Assembly: GCF_900167605.1 (NCBI RefSeq) | Contig: NZ_FUYH01000001.1 | Coordinates: forward strand, 1-64,000 | Direction of reading: 5' to 3' | Length of the DNA: 64,000 nucleotides | Source: Caloramator quimbayensis | GTDB taxonomy: Bacteria; Bacillota; Clostridia; Clostridiales; Caloramatoraceae | Part shown: positions 35,372 to 43,897 of the stretch, in pieces | How positions within the stretch are numbered: the first letter of the stretch is position 1 | Layout of the letters: each line of letters opens with the position of its first letter | Notes under the pieces: model-generated | The model's database searches: none | Seen by the model: only the letters and a program-made list of their open reading frames with translations | Told to the model about the DNA's origin: nothing | Program-made: the position numbers and the translations under genes

Positions 35372-36436
35372 TTATAGGAACGAAGTAAAAGGAATGTTTA
35401 TTTCGTTTTCAAAGCAGTCCTCAAAGCCTCTTGGGTAATGATATTCCCTATTATCCTTATCATCTGGAAATACAAACTTTCCTCCAACCTGCCATATAAA
35501 TGGTTTGAATTTATATTGAAGTCTGTGCTTTTTCATCTCATAAAGCATAGCTATCTCAGCTGGGTCAGCCTGAAAATTAGACCATATATCATGATGAAAA
35601 GGAATTATTACCTTTGTATTTAAAGCTTCTGCCATTCTTAAAATATCAGATGCTGTCATTTTATCTGTTACTCCTCTTGGGTTTTCTCCAAAGGAACCCA
35701 AAGCGACATCTATTTCATAGTCATTTCCATGTTTTGCATAATAATTTGAATAATGGGAATCACCGCTGTGATATATATTCCCTCCAGGAGTTTTTATAAG
35801 GAAATTAACTGCCTTTTCATCCATATCATCAGGCATTCTTCCTCTTATATCACCATTTGGAGGTGAGGTAATAAGCGCTGTACGGTCAAAGGACTCTAAT
35901 GCCACAATCTCTATATCTTTTATTTTTACAACATCATTAGGCTTAACTGTTATGCAGCGTTCACTTGGTACTCCCCATTCAATCCATTTTTCAACTGAAT
36001 ACTTTGGCCCAATAAAAGGAACATCCTTTGAACAATTTTTCATAACAGCTGCTGCAACATTAACATCTATATGATCATTATGATAATGCGTTGATAATAC
36101 TGCATCTATTTCTTTAATTGCAAAAGGATCAAGTACACATGGAGAAACTCTAAGATTAGGCTGAAGTTTTTTCCCTCCGCACATTCTTGCCATTTGATGC
36201 TGTGGATCTATATATGGATTTGATTTTGTCTTTTTACCGCTTCCGCACCAGAAATCGATACATATATTAGTGTTCCCTTCTGTTTTCACCCATATGCCTG
36301 TACATCCAAGCCACCACATAGCAAAGGTTCCTGGCTTTACTACTTCCTGCTCAATTTCTTCATTAAGCCATGTACCCCATTCTGGAAATGTGCTTAGAAT
36401 CCATGATTCTCTAGTTATTTGATCAATTTTAGCCAT
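35372..36436 (-). CDS. ulaG: L-ascorbate-6-phosphate lactonase
   Basis: Metallo-beta-lactamase-fold enzyme of 354 residues, first gene of the operon. The metal motif is [13 protein letters not shown] (HxHxDH), further ligands are in [10 protein letters not shown] and [10 protein letters not shown]. It opens the lactone of L-ascorbate 6-phosphate to 3-keto-L-gulonate 6-phosphate. Length and sequence ([19 protein letters not shown] near the start) match UlaG. Start ATG 36436 with GAGGAGGATAATAA. Two inverted repeats upstream probably bind the divergent DeoR-type regulator. Confidence 0.94.
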   Translation of the reverse strand: MAKIDQITRESWILSTFPEWGTWLNEEIEQEVVKPGTFAMWWLGCTGIWVKTEGNTNICIDFWCGSGKKTKSNPYIDPQHQMARMCGGKKLQPNLRVSPCVLDPFAIKEIDAVLSTHYHNDHIDVNVAAAVMKNCSKDVPFIGPKYSVEKWIEWGVPSERCITVKPNDVVKIKDIEIVALESFDRTALITSPPNGDIRGRMPDDMDEKAVNFLIKTPGGNIYHSGDSHYSNYYAKHGNDYEIDVALGSFGENPRGVTDKMTASDILRMAEALNTKVIIPFHHDIWSNFQADPAEIAMLYEMKKHRLQYKFKPFIWQVGGKFVFPDDKDNREYHYPRGFEDCFENEINIPFTSFL

Positions 36437-36539
36437 TTATTATCCTCCTCAAACAATCATATAATTATTTTTTTGTTCTTTTCACACAGTTCTTGATTAA
36501 CAGGATTTTACACATCCATCTTTATCTTTTATTTTTCGC

Positions 36540-36571
36540 ATCAATCATATATTGTCCGTTTTATGATTGAT
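36540..36571. promoter_or_regulatory. Candidate operator 1 for the ula regulator
   Basis: Perfect inverted repeat ATCAATCATA / TATGATTGAT with a 12-base centre, about 105 bases upstream of ulaG. The half-site TTTTATGATTGAT recurs at 36684. The rest of the 376-base intergenic region is AT-rich and holds only these sites and promoters. Confidence 0.65.
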
Positions 36572-36683
36572 ATATCTGTTTTATGTTTGTTTATACTACA
36601 ATAATAACTATTTTTTTGAACTTTTTCAATATATAATTTATAAATTACTATTAAATATTTTTAAAATATATCATTTTGAATTG

Positions 36684-36709
36684 TTTTATGATTGATTTTA
36701 ATCGTAAAA
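36684..36709. promoter_or_regulatory. Candidate operator 2 for the ula regulator
   Basis: TTTTATGATT / AATCGTAAAA around GATTTT, an inverted repeat with one mismatch about 105 bases before the regulator start. It shares TTTTATGATTGAT with operator 1, 124 bases away, so looping between both is possible. Confidence 0.6.
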
Positions 36710-36812
36710 TAACATATAATATAATCACGAGAAATTTATTGTTCATTTTATTGATTGAATATCAACATATTCATATTTTAGATTATATGAAAATTATATA
36801 GAGGTGGTTATT

Positions 36813-37631
36813 ATGAAAAACAGTAAAGGTGTAGTATGCAAAAGACAGCAATTAATACTCCAGTATTTAAATGAGCATAAAACAGCAAAGGTTGAAACTC
36901 TTTCCGAATTGCTTAATGTATCACCTATTACTATAAGACGTGATCTTCAGATATTTGAAGAAAAGGGGATAGTAGAAAGATTTTATGGAGGCGCAACCTT
37001 AATCGAAGGTGCATTAGGAGATGATCCAAGCCTTAGCGCTTCATCAAGAAATTATATTTTTCAAAAGCTTGCAATAGCAAAAAAAGCTGCAAGCATAATA
37101 GAAGATGGCGATACTATATTCATGAACTCAAGTTCAACAGCACTGCTTGTTTTAAAATACCTGCAAAACAAACATGTAATAGTAATTACTAACAATGGAA
37201 AAGCACTTCAAGTACAAAGGGATCCAAAGGTTGAACTCGTTTTAACCGGAGGAGAAGTTTATGAGAGAAAGCAGTCAATGGTTGGAGAATTTGCTACTCA
37301 TATTCTATCAAAAGTTGTAGCTAATAAGTGTATTATGGGCGTAAGCGGAATAAGCACTAAAACAGGTATTACAACATCAGTTCTTCAGGAAACTGCAGTA
37401 AATCAGATGATGCTGAAAAGATGCAGCGGCCCTGTAATCGTTGTTGCTGACAGCTCTAAGATAGGTGTCGAACACAACTTTATTAGCGGTGATTTAAATA
37501 AAATATCATACCTTATTACCGATTCTGGAGCAGATGATAAGCAGGTTGAAATACTAACAGAAAAAGGCATTGAGGTTATAACTGTCGATCCCCTCGATGC
37601 AGCAGAAATAAATATTTCAAACAATATTTAA
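36813..37631 (+). CDS. DeoR-family regulator of the ula operon
   Basis: Repressor-type protein of 272 residues. The N-terminal helix-turn-helix reads KVETLSELLNVSPITIRRDLQIF with the GIVERFYGGA wing. The C-terminal sensor domain is the DeoR/GlpR sugar-phosphate fold (IEDGDTIFMNSSSTALLVLKYL, ITNNGKALQV, VVADSSKIG). I start at ATG 36813, preceded by GAGGTGG; a GTG nine bases earlier overlaps that site. It is divergent from ulaG, like UlaR in E. coli, and likely represses the operon until ascorbate 6-phosphate or a later intermediate binds. Confidence 0.9.
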   Translation: MKNSKGVVCKRQQLILQYLNEHKTAKVETLSELLNVSPITIRRDLQIFEEKGIVERFYGGATLIEGALGDDPSLSASSRNYIFQKLAIAKKAASIIEDGDTIFMNSSSTALLVLKYLQNKHVIVITNNGKALQVQRDPKVELVLTGGEVYERKQSMVGEFATHILSKVVANKCIMGVSGISTKTGITTSVLQETAVNQMMLKRCSGPVIVVADSSKIGVEHNFISGDLNKISYLITDSGADDKQVEILTEKGIEVITVDPLDAAEINISNNI

Positions 37632-37660
37632 GAGGCGGCAAATTGCCGCCTCTTAAATAT
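37624..37660. terminator. Terminator between the ula regulator and secA
   Basis: Perfect 18-bp arms (ATATTTAAGAGGCGGCAA and complement) around one base between convergent genes; serves both strands. Confidence 0.8.
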
Positions 37661-37669
37661 TAAGAACAA

Positions 37670-40168
37670 TTATGCATTTTTCCCGCAGCAGTTTTTATAT
37701 TTCTTTCCGCTGCCGCATGGACACGGATCGTTTCTTCCTACCTTCTTTTCCTTTCTTATAGGCTCTCTCTTTACAGAATCATCGTAGTTAGTTGAAGTAG
37801 GCTCTGCAACCCTCTCCCTTTCTACCTTTTTCTCTGCCTTTATTCTATAAAGGAATTTTATAGTTTCCTCTTTTATGCTGTAAATCATCTCATCAAACAT
37901 GTTCATACCTTCAAACTGGTATTCCTGAACTGGATCTCTTTGTCTGTAAGCACGAAGTCCCATGCCCTGTTTCAGCTGATCCATAGCATCTATATGATCC
38001 ATCCATTTTAAATCAACGCTTCTTAGGAGAACAACTCTTTCAACTTCTCTCATCTGCTCTCCTATTTCTTCCTCTTTTTGTTCATATAACTTTACTGCGA
38101 TGTCAAACAGTTTTTCCTTTATATCTTCCTTTGACATAGATTCAAGCTCTGACAAGGATAATGCTCCCTTTGGAAGGAATATATCCTCTAAATACCTTAA
38201 AAAGCCCTTTAAATCCCATTCTTCTCTATGCCTGTCATCGGACATATGGGATGATATAGCAGCATCTATTATATCCTTAATCATGGATATAATATTATCC
38301 CTAACGTTTTCTCCCTCAAGAACAGCTCTTCTTTGACTGTATATTATCTCTCTTTGCTTGTTCATTACATTGTCGTATTGAAGGAGTGTCTTTCTTACAT
38401 CAAAGTTATTTCCTTCAACTCTCTTTTGAGCCTGTTCTATTGCATTAGAAACCATCTTGCTCTCAATTGCCTCATCATCCGGAAGTCCAAGTCTTTCAAC
38501 CATATCCTTTAGCTTTTCTGAGCCAAAGAGTCTCATTAAATCATCCTCAAGGGATATATAAAACCTTGATGAACCAGGATCTCCCTGACGGCCGGAACGG
38601 CCTCTCAGCTGATTGTCTATACGTCTTGACTCATGCCTTTCGGTACCTATTATCTTAAGCCCTCCAAGCTCAACAACTCCATCTCCAAGTTTAATATCTG
38701 TACCACGGCCTGCCATGTTAGTTGCAATAGTTACCATACCCTTTTCGCCTGCATGGGATATTATTTCTGCTTCCTTTTCGTGATATTTAGCGTTTAAGAC
38801 TTGGTGATGCACACCTTTTTTCTTAAGCATTTCAGAAACTACCTCTGACTTTTCAATGCTTATCGTTCCAACAAGAACAGGCTGGCCTTTTTTGTGGGTT
38901 TCAACTATTTCATCAACAATAGCTTTAAACTTGGCCTCCTCTGTTTTATATACAACATCAGGATAATCAATTCTTTGCATAGGCTTGTTTGTTGGAATTA
39001 CAACTACATCAAGCCCGTAAATTTCTCTGAATTCAGCCTCTTCGGTAAGGGCTGTACCTGTCATACCAGATATTTTATTATAAAGCCTGAAATAGTTTTG
39101 AAAGGTTATAGTAGCAAGGGTTTTAGATTCCCTTTCAACTTTTACATTTTCCTTTGCCTCAATCGCCTGATGAAGTCCATCGCTGTATCGTCTTCCATAC
39201 ATTATTCTTCCTGTAAACTCATCGATTATAAGGACTTCCCCATCTTTAACTATATAGTCTATTTCCTTTTTCATAAGATGATGAGCTTTAAGAGCCTGTA
39301 TAACATGATGCTGTATTTCCATATTTTCAGCATCTGCATAGTTTTCAAGATTAAAAAATCTTTCAGCCTTTTCAACTCCGCTCTCGGACAATGTTACTGC
39401 ATGCTGCTTTTCATCAACTTCAAAGTCGCCGTCTTTAAGCATTCTAACAAAGGTATCTGCAACCTTATAAAGCTGGGTTGATTTTTCACCGGCACCGGAT
39501 ATTATAAGAGGAGTTCTTGCTTCATCAATAAGTATAGAGTCAACCTCGTCTATTATTGCAAAATTAAGTTCCCTTTGAACCATCTCCTCTTTGTAAATAA
39601 CCATGTTGTCTCTTAAATAATCAAACCCAAATTCATTGTTAGTTCCATAGGTTATATCGCAGTTATAAGCAGCTCTTCTTTGCATATTATCAAGTTCATG
39701 GGTTATAACCCCAACAGTTAGTCCTAAAAATTCATAGATTTTTCCCATCCATTCTCTGTCACGCTTTGCAAGATAGTCGTTTACAGTAACGATATGAACA
39801 CCCTTGCCAGTTAAAGCATTAAGATAGGCCGGCAGAGTTGCAACAAGGGTTTTACCTTCACCGGTTTTCATTTCTGAAATTCTTCCCTGATGAAGTACTA
39901 TACCACCCATAAGCTGAACCCTGAAATGTTTCATTCCAAGAGTTCTAACCGATGCTTCTCTGACAACAGCAAAGGCCTCGGGAAGAATATCGTCGAGGGT
40001 TTCACCTTTTTGAAGTCTTTCTTTAAACTCAAAGGTCTTATTTTTAAGTTCCTCATCGGATAAAGACTGCATTTTGCTATCAAGGGCTTCTATCTTATCA
40101 ACTATTGGAATAATCCTTTTAATCTCTCGGTCGCTGTAGCTTCCAAAGATTTTCTCTAAAAATCCCAT
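37670..40168 (-). CDS. secA: Protein translocase ATPase SecA
   Basis: SecA drives proteins through the SecYEG channel by ATP hydrolysis. 832 residues from the ATG at 40168 ([19 protein letters not shown], ribosome site GAAGGTGAAAAT). Walker A region [39 protein letters not shown], helicase motif [26 protein letters not shown]. The C-terminus has the zinc-binding SEC-C motif [13 protein letters not shown]. The longer frame to 40189 adds seven residues without a better signal. It lies after hpf in the same direction, as in B. subtilis. Confidence 0.97.
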   Translation of the reverse strand: MGFLEKIFGSYSDREIKRIIPIVDKIEALDSKMQSLSDEELKNKTFEFKERLQKGETLDDILPEAFAVVREASVRTLGMKHFRVQLMGGIVLHQGRISEMKTGEGKTLVATLPAYLNALTGKGVHIVTVNDYLAKRDREWMGKIYEFLGLTVGVITHELDNMQRRAAYNCDITYGTNNEFGFDYLRDNMVIYKEEMVQRELNFAIIDEVDSILIDEARTPLIISGAGEKSTQLYKVADTFVRMLKDGDFEVDEKQHAVTLSESGVEKAERFFNLENYADAENMEIQHHVIQALKAHHLMKKEIDYIVKDGEVLIIDEFTGRIMYGRRYSDGLHQAIEAKENVKVERESKTLATITFQNYFRLYNKISGMTGTALTEEAEFREIYGLDVVVIPTNKPMQRIDYPDVVYKTEEAKFKAIVDEIVETHKKGQPVLVGTISIEKSEVVSEMLKKKGVHHQVLNAKYHEKEAEIISHAGEKGMVTIATNMAGRGTDIKLGDGVVELGGLKIIGTERHESRRIDNQLRGRSGRQGDPGSSRFYISLEDDLMRLFGSEKLKDMVERLGLPDDEAIESKMVSNAIEQAQKRVEGNNFDVRKTLLQYDNVMNKQREIIYSQRRAVLEGENVRDNIISMIKDIIDAAISSHMSDDRHREEWDLKGFLRYLEDIFLPKGALSLSELESMSKEDIKEKLFDIAVKLYEQKEEEIGEQMREVERVVLLRSVDLKWMDHIDAMDQLKQGMGLRAYRQRDPVQEYQFEGMNMFDEMIYSIKEETIKFLYRIKAEKKVERERVAEPTSTNYDDSVKREPIRKEKKVGRNDPCPCGSGKKYKNCCGKNA

Positions 40169-40294
40169 ATTTTCACCTTCTTTACTCATGATAAATTGAT
40201 TATATCATTTAAGAACTTCATAATCAATTAACAAGAATTTCGGTTATGTCAAATTTTTGTTAATTCATTAAGATACTAAAAAATAAGCAGTAAA

Positions 40295-40316
40295 AAAGGA
40301 TGGCTGAGCCATCCTT
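40295..40316 (-). terminator. Intrinsic terminator of hpf
   Basis: AAGGATGGCT / AGCCATCCTT followed by six T on the minus strand, touching the hpf stop codon. Confidence 0.85.
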
Positions 40317-40842
40317 AAAATTCAGGTTCTATCAATCCATAGTTTCCATCTTTTCTCTTATATACAACGTTTACTTCTTCTGTGTCTGCATTCATAAATA
40401 CATAGAAGTTATGTCCTATTAAATCCATCTGAAGCACTGCTTCCTCAACATCCATAGGCTTTATAGCAAATTTTTTAGTCTTTACGATTTTAGGTTCATC
40501 ATCCTCATCAAAAGCGGCTGAAGGTATATCTGAAAATCTTAATGTTCCCTCATGAATTTTTCTTTCAAGTTTAGTCTTATGTTTAATAATCTGCTTTTCA
40601 ATCTTTTCAATTACATTGTCTATGGATGAATACATATCCTCGGTTGATTCTTCCCCTCTTAATATTACGCCGTTGAATGGGATAGTAACCTCAATTCTCT
40701 GAATATTTTTTTGGACACTTAATGTAACATGGGCCTCCACATCAGGATCAAAATACTTATCAAGTTTGCCCATCTTCTTTTCCACTATGTCCTTTAGAGC
40801 ATTTGTCAAAGCTATGTTCTTCCCAGTAACAGTTAATTTCAT
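40315..40842 (-). CDS. hpf: Long-form ribosome hibernation promoting factor (RaiA/HPF)
   Basis: Protein of 175 residues. The N-terminal domain (1-105) binds the 30S decoding centre (MKLTVTGKNIALTNALKDIV, KMGKLDKYFDPDVEAHVTLSV). The C-terminal domain (about 120-175, KPMDVEEAVLQMDLIGHNFYVF) dimerises two ribosomes into a 100S particle. I start it at ATG 40842 after AAAGGGGTAGATTTT. It is the gene known as raiA/yvyD; a structured RNA and a cluster of DnaA boxes lie upstream. A sigma-H-like promoter may precede it. Confidence 0.95.
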   Translation of the reverse strand: MKLTVTGKNIALTNALKDIVEKKMGKLDKYFDPDVEAHVTLSVQKNIQRIEVTIPFNGVILRGEESTEDMYSSIDNVIEKIEKQIIKHKTKLERKIHEGTLRFSDIPSAAFDEDDEPKIVKTKKFAIKPMDVEEAVLQMDLIGHNFYVFMNADTEEVNVVYKRKDGNYGLIEPEF

Positions 40843-40902
40843 AAAATCTACCCCTTTCATATATTATAAGGGAATGCCTTAAATATTTTGTATTTTATAT
40901 AT

Positions 40903-40929
40903 ATTCTATTATTTTGCACTAAATACTTC
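40903..40929 (-). promoter_or_regulatory. Weak sigma-H-like promoter candidate before hpf
   Basis: Minus strand: GAAGTATTT, 11 bases, ATAGAAT, close to the sigma-H pattern (RnAGGAwwW ... RnnGAAT) with one mismatch, 61 bases before hpf. B. subtilis hpf has a sigma-H promoter; here it is only a candidate. Confidence 0.3.
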
Positions 40930-41153
40930 AAGTCTTACTTTTAGCGCTTTATGACCTTATTTTTATATTATGTACATTCCTCTCAGTTTCTCACATTTTT
41001 TTGCAATTTTCAGCTAATTTGTACATTCTGTTCTACATAAATGGTTTCTGTTAACTGTATATTTATTTTGCTAAATGAATATTCTATAACATTTAACATA
41101 ATTAATATACTTTTAACCTCAAACGTTCCCCTGTTGATATGTTGGCAACAACC

Positions 41154-41226
41154 TGTGGATAATGTTAATAAATCTGTGCATAACTTGCTATAAGTATAAT
41201 TTAAGAAACTTAAAAATTGTGGATTA
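41154..41226 (-). promoter_or_regulatory. Cluster of three DnaA-box-like sites
   Basis: Minus strand TTATCCACA (41154-41162), TTATGCACA (41175-41183) and TAATCCACA (41218-41226). The first two fit TTATNCACA exactly, the third has one mismatch. Their starts are 21 and 43 bases apart, about two and four helical turns, so all face the same side. They lie in the 470-base AT-rich gap between hpf and the upstream RNA; I see nothing else there. Confidence 0.6.
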
Positions 41227-41320
41227 CAGGGGGATATATTTATACAACCGAACAAATATATTATTTTAAGTAACACAATTTATATTATTATTATATACTT
41301 TTATTTCTTTTATATTAAAA

Positions 41321-41344
41321 AAAGACCGGGAAATCCGGTCTTTT
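41321..41344 (-). terminator. Intrinsic terminator of the raiA-type RNA
   Basis: GACCGG / CCGGTC with a five-base loop, followed on the minus strand by seven T; placed a few bases after the closing stem of the RNA. Confidence 0.88.
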
Positions 41345-41349
41345 AAAAC

Positions 41350-41557
41350 TTAAACTATCAGCTGACCTGGTCTTTGACCCCACACCCGCCTGCTGGAGGT
41401 TTTGCTCAAGGTGCATTCCCATCACGAATCCCTCTCTCGGTTTTACCGGCAGGACTTACTTCTAAACCGCACCATGCTCATCAAACTTTGTTTGACTTAC
41501 GTGGATCGTTTCGCCTGCGACTGGCATCGACTTTCAACCACAGACCTGATAGTTTAA
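41350..41557 (-). ncRNA. Structured non-coding RNA, probably raiA motif
   Basis: A GC-richer 208-base segment in AT-rich surroundings, closed by a perfect 12-bp stem (TTAAACTATCAG / CTGATAGTTTAA) and ended by its own terminator. Inside are local hairpins such as TCAAAC-AAA-GTTTGA and CGGT-AAA-ACCG on the minus strand. It lies between comFC and hpf (=raiA) on the same strand, where the raiA-motif RNA of Clostridia is found, and has that RNA's approximate length. It starts right after the comFC stop and is terminated before hpf, so it is likely an independent RNA rather than a leader of hpf. 6S RNA is the alternative; an alignment to the Rfam models would decide. Confidence 0.75.
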
Positions 41558-41561
41558 ATTT

Positions 41562-42284
41562 TTAACATATACTCGATTTTGCAAAGGATGCAGCAATAAC
41601 TTTTACAGCACCCTTTTCCTTGAGAGCCTTTGCACAAAAGCTTACCGTTGCTCCTGTTGTTATTACATCATCCACAAGAAGAACAGTCTTTCCCTTTATA
41701 TCGGTTTGACAGGCAAAAGCGTCTTTAACATTATACCATCTAACCTTACTATTAAACAATATCTGAGGTTTCGTATCTTTTATCCTTTTCAGTATATCCT
41801 TTACAGGTTTTCCTGTTATATTTGAAAGTTCAATTGCAATAAGCTTTGAATGGTTGTAACCTCTTTTTTTATCCCTTTTTTTCGTCGAAGGAACAAAGGT
41901 TATAAAATCATAGTGTACATCATTTTTATATAGTATATCATATATCATATGAGCCATTGTTACTGCTAAATCCCTGTTATCGCCATATTTTAACTTGTGT
42001 ATCATATTTCTAACAAGCCCTTCATATAAACAGACAGAGTATGCTTCATCATAGCATCCTTCAAAATCTTTGCAGTACTTACAGGGCATTAAATCTATAA
42101 TACTTCCGCACCTTCTGCACTGCAAATCTATTAGCTTTATCTGTCCTTTGCACGTAGAGCAAAGATAATATTTATCATCAGATATTATTTTTTTACATAC
42201 AGTACAATAAGAAGCTCTGGGAAATATGATATCAATAAAGCACTCAAATAAAAATGCTATCTTTTCAAATATCCTCTCTCCCAA
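41562..42284 (-). CDS. comFC: ComF-family phosphoribosyltransferase-like protein ComFC
   Basis: Protein of 240 residues needed for DNA uptake in competent bacteria. The N-terminus has zinc-finger cysteines (CTVCKK, CSTCKGQ, CRRCGS, CKYCKDF) and the C-terminus a phosphoribosyltransferase fold with the PRPP loop VLLVDDVITTGATV. The frame can start at TTG 42284, overlapping the ComFA-like gene by 28 bases; this start has a poor site and the true start may be slightly downstream, after GGGAGAGAGG. It is translationally coupled to the preceding gene. Other com genes are outside the window. Confidence 0.9.
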   Translation of the reverse strand: MGERIFEKIAFLFECFIDIIFPRASYCTVCKKIISDDKYYLCSTCKGQIKLIDLQCRRCGSIIDLMPCKYCKDFEGCYDEAYSVCLYEGLVRNMIHKLKYGDNRDLAVTMAHMIYDILYKNDVHYDFITFVPSTKKRDKKRGYNHSKLIAIELSNITGKPVKDILKRIKDTKPQILFNSKVRWYNVKDAFACQTDIKGKTVLLVDDVITTGATVSFCAKALKEKGAVKVIAASFAKSSIC

Positions 42285-43885
42285 GATAGTTTGTTCATGT
42301 TTCTTATCTGAGACTTTGCTAAAGACATCCTCTCAGTTTCATTTGAAGCAACAAATATAACCTCCCCTGTTTTTTTGTCTGTGCTGCTCGATGCTGCAGC
42401 ACACATATTTATCAGAGTTTCACAATCGTATACCTTATCATCGCTGTTTATAACTATAACATTAACATCGCTGCTTAAATTTATAACATCTTTAAAATCC
42501 GATGATATAAGTATTTTAATTTCCTTTCTTTTTAACTTTAATATGGCTTCCTTATACCTTTTAGTTGAGATATCAATTAAAGTATCCTCATATCTTTCAT
42601 AAAATAATAAATAATTATAGACCTTATCTAATGTATTTTCATCAGGAACAAAGAGAATAATACCTGTATCCTCTCTAAGCGATAGATTTATAATATCAAC
42701 TGCCAAAGGCGGAAGATAAAATTCCTCTCCCTTTATAAATCTTGATAGAACTATTCTTGGCTCAGGGATAGGATTTTTGGTTTTAAGAACAGGCAGTGAA
42801 ATAATAATAGGACTTGAAAAACCATATTTATCCTTTGAAACAAAGCTTGTAATTATTACAAACTTTCCCCTCTCTTTTACTGCTCTTTTGCACATCTTCT
42901 CTGCATCCTCTATATTTTCATCTATAAAGGAAAACCTTCTGTCGAATATAACAACATCAAAGGACTTGTAAAAAGGTGTATTATTATTTATTGAATCAAC
43001 AACCAAATCCTCATCTAAAAGCCTGTAGTTTATACTTCCTGAAAAACCTATATTAATATCTCTTATGCTGCTTTCAAAGGCTTTAGCTGCTCTTTGTATT
43101 TCAAAGGGTGAAGCTGTATAAAGTATCCTCCCCCCGCTTTTTATAACCTCTGCAGCTCCTGCAGCTATTCCTTCATACTCAAAGGAATTAGGGGCACAAT
43201 GAAGTATGGCATAGTCCTTTTTTGATTTGATAAACGCTGAAAACTCATCCGAAAAATCTTTTAAAGGTTTTGTAAGATTTATCTTTTTATATACTGCTTT
43301 TTTTATGCTCTTTAGATTATAATTATCCGCAGCATACAAAAGTATATCATCCTCTAAAAACCCAAACCTGCAACTTTTACAGGGTTCCTTTTGACAAAAA
43401 GAGCAGTTTTTAACATACTTTATTGTTCTAACCGCTGGTATCATTTTAATTCTTCTTTCACAGTATAGAGCCTGAACACAGTCTATTATTTCTTCTGTAT
43501 TTAAATTAATAAAGCTTTTTAAATTTATAAGCTGTCTTATGCTTATCATCCTGCCCTTTATATACTGCTCAACTGTTGAAAGTAAGTTTTTATCAATTCT
43601 GCCCTGAGAATCAATTTCCTTTTTTATTTTATTAATATTAAACTTTTTCAGGGAATTGTTTATTAAAAAGTCTTGAGATGGAATGAGTTTCCCTATTATC
43701 CCTGAAACACCGTAAATGCTTTTTAAAATTTTCTCTGCAGTTTCAATAGGTATATTTGGCGTTATCACTGTTAAGGAAGTTATTTTTCTCGTATCCTTTA
43801 GGATTTTATAGTCCACATCGGGATTTAAAGACATATCGTATATATATTCTTCCTTTTGTTTTGCTTTATATATAACAACTTCCAT
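42257..43885 (-). CDS. ComFA-like protein lacking ATPase motifs
   Basis: Protein of 542 residues placed where comFA is expected (next to comFC). A C4 zinc finger is kept (CSFCQKEPCKSC, about residues 163-174), and the following region aligns with the helicase core: AILHCAPNSFEYEG stands where ComFA has its Walker A (GAGKTE), GGRILYTASP matches the ATPR segment, and FDVVIFDRRFSFID replaces the DEVDAFP box. The final helicase motif with its arginines is also not recognisable. The frame is intact with no stop codons, so the gene is under selection for something other than ATP-driven DNA pulling. Start ATG 43885 after AGGATGTG. The gene follows recD2 by 12 bases. Confidence 0.72.
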   Translation of the reverse strand: MEVVIYKAKQKEEYIYDMSLNPDVDYKILKDTRKITSLTVITPNIPIETAEKILKSIYGVSGIIGKLIPSQDFLINNSLKKFNINKIKKEIDSQGRIDKNLLSTVEQYIKGRMISIRQLINLKSFINLNTEEIIDCVQALYCERRIKMIPAVRTIKYVKNCSFCQKEPCKSCRFGFLEDDILLYAADNYNLKSIKKAVYKKINLTKPLKDFSDEFSAFIKSKKDYAILHCAPNSFEYEGIAAGAAEVIKSGGRILYTASPFEIQRAAKAFESSIRDINIGFSGSINYRLLDEDLVVDSINNNTPFYKSFDVVIFDRRFSFIDENIEDAEKMCKRAVKERGKFVIITSFVSKDKYGFSSPIIISLPVLKTKNPIPEPRIVLSRFIKGEEFYLPPLAVDIINLSLREDTGIILFVPDENTLDKVYNYLLFYERYEDTLIDISTKRYKEAILKLKRKEIKILISSDFKDVINLSSDVNVIVINSDDKVYDCETLINMCAAASSSTDKKTGEVIFVASNETERMSLAKSQIRNMNKLSWERGYLKR

Positions 43886-43897
43886 ATTAAGCACATC

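Noticed and set aside
38894-39481. 195-codon open frame opposite secA
   Set aside because: Shadow of the secA reading frame; no ribosome site, low-complexity product.
41154-41226. Replication origin
   Set aside because: DnaA boxes are present, but dnaA/dnaN and an obvious AT-unwinding array are absent, so origin function is not supported.
41010-41276. Open frame of 88 codons on the minus strand between hpf and the RNA
   Set aside because: No ribosome site, odd composition, and it covers the DnaA boxes and AT-rich promoter region; likely chance.
41374-41565. Open frame of 63 codons on the + strand over the RNA element
   Set aside because: It is the antisense of a structured RNA; no ribosome site and no matching family.
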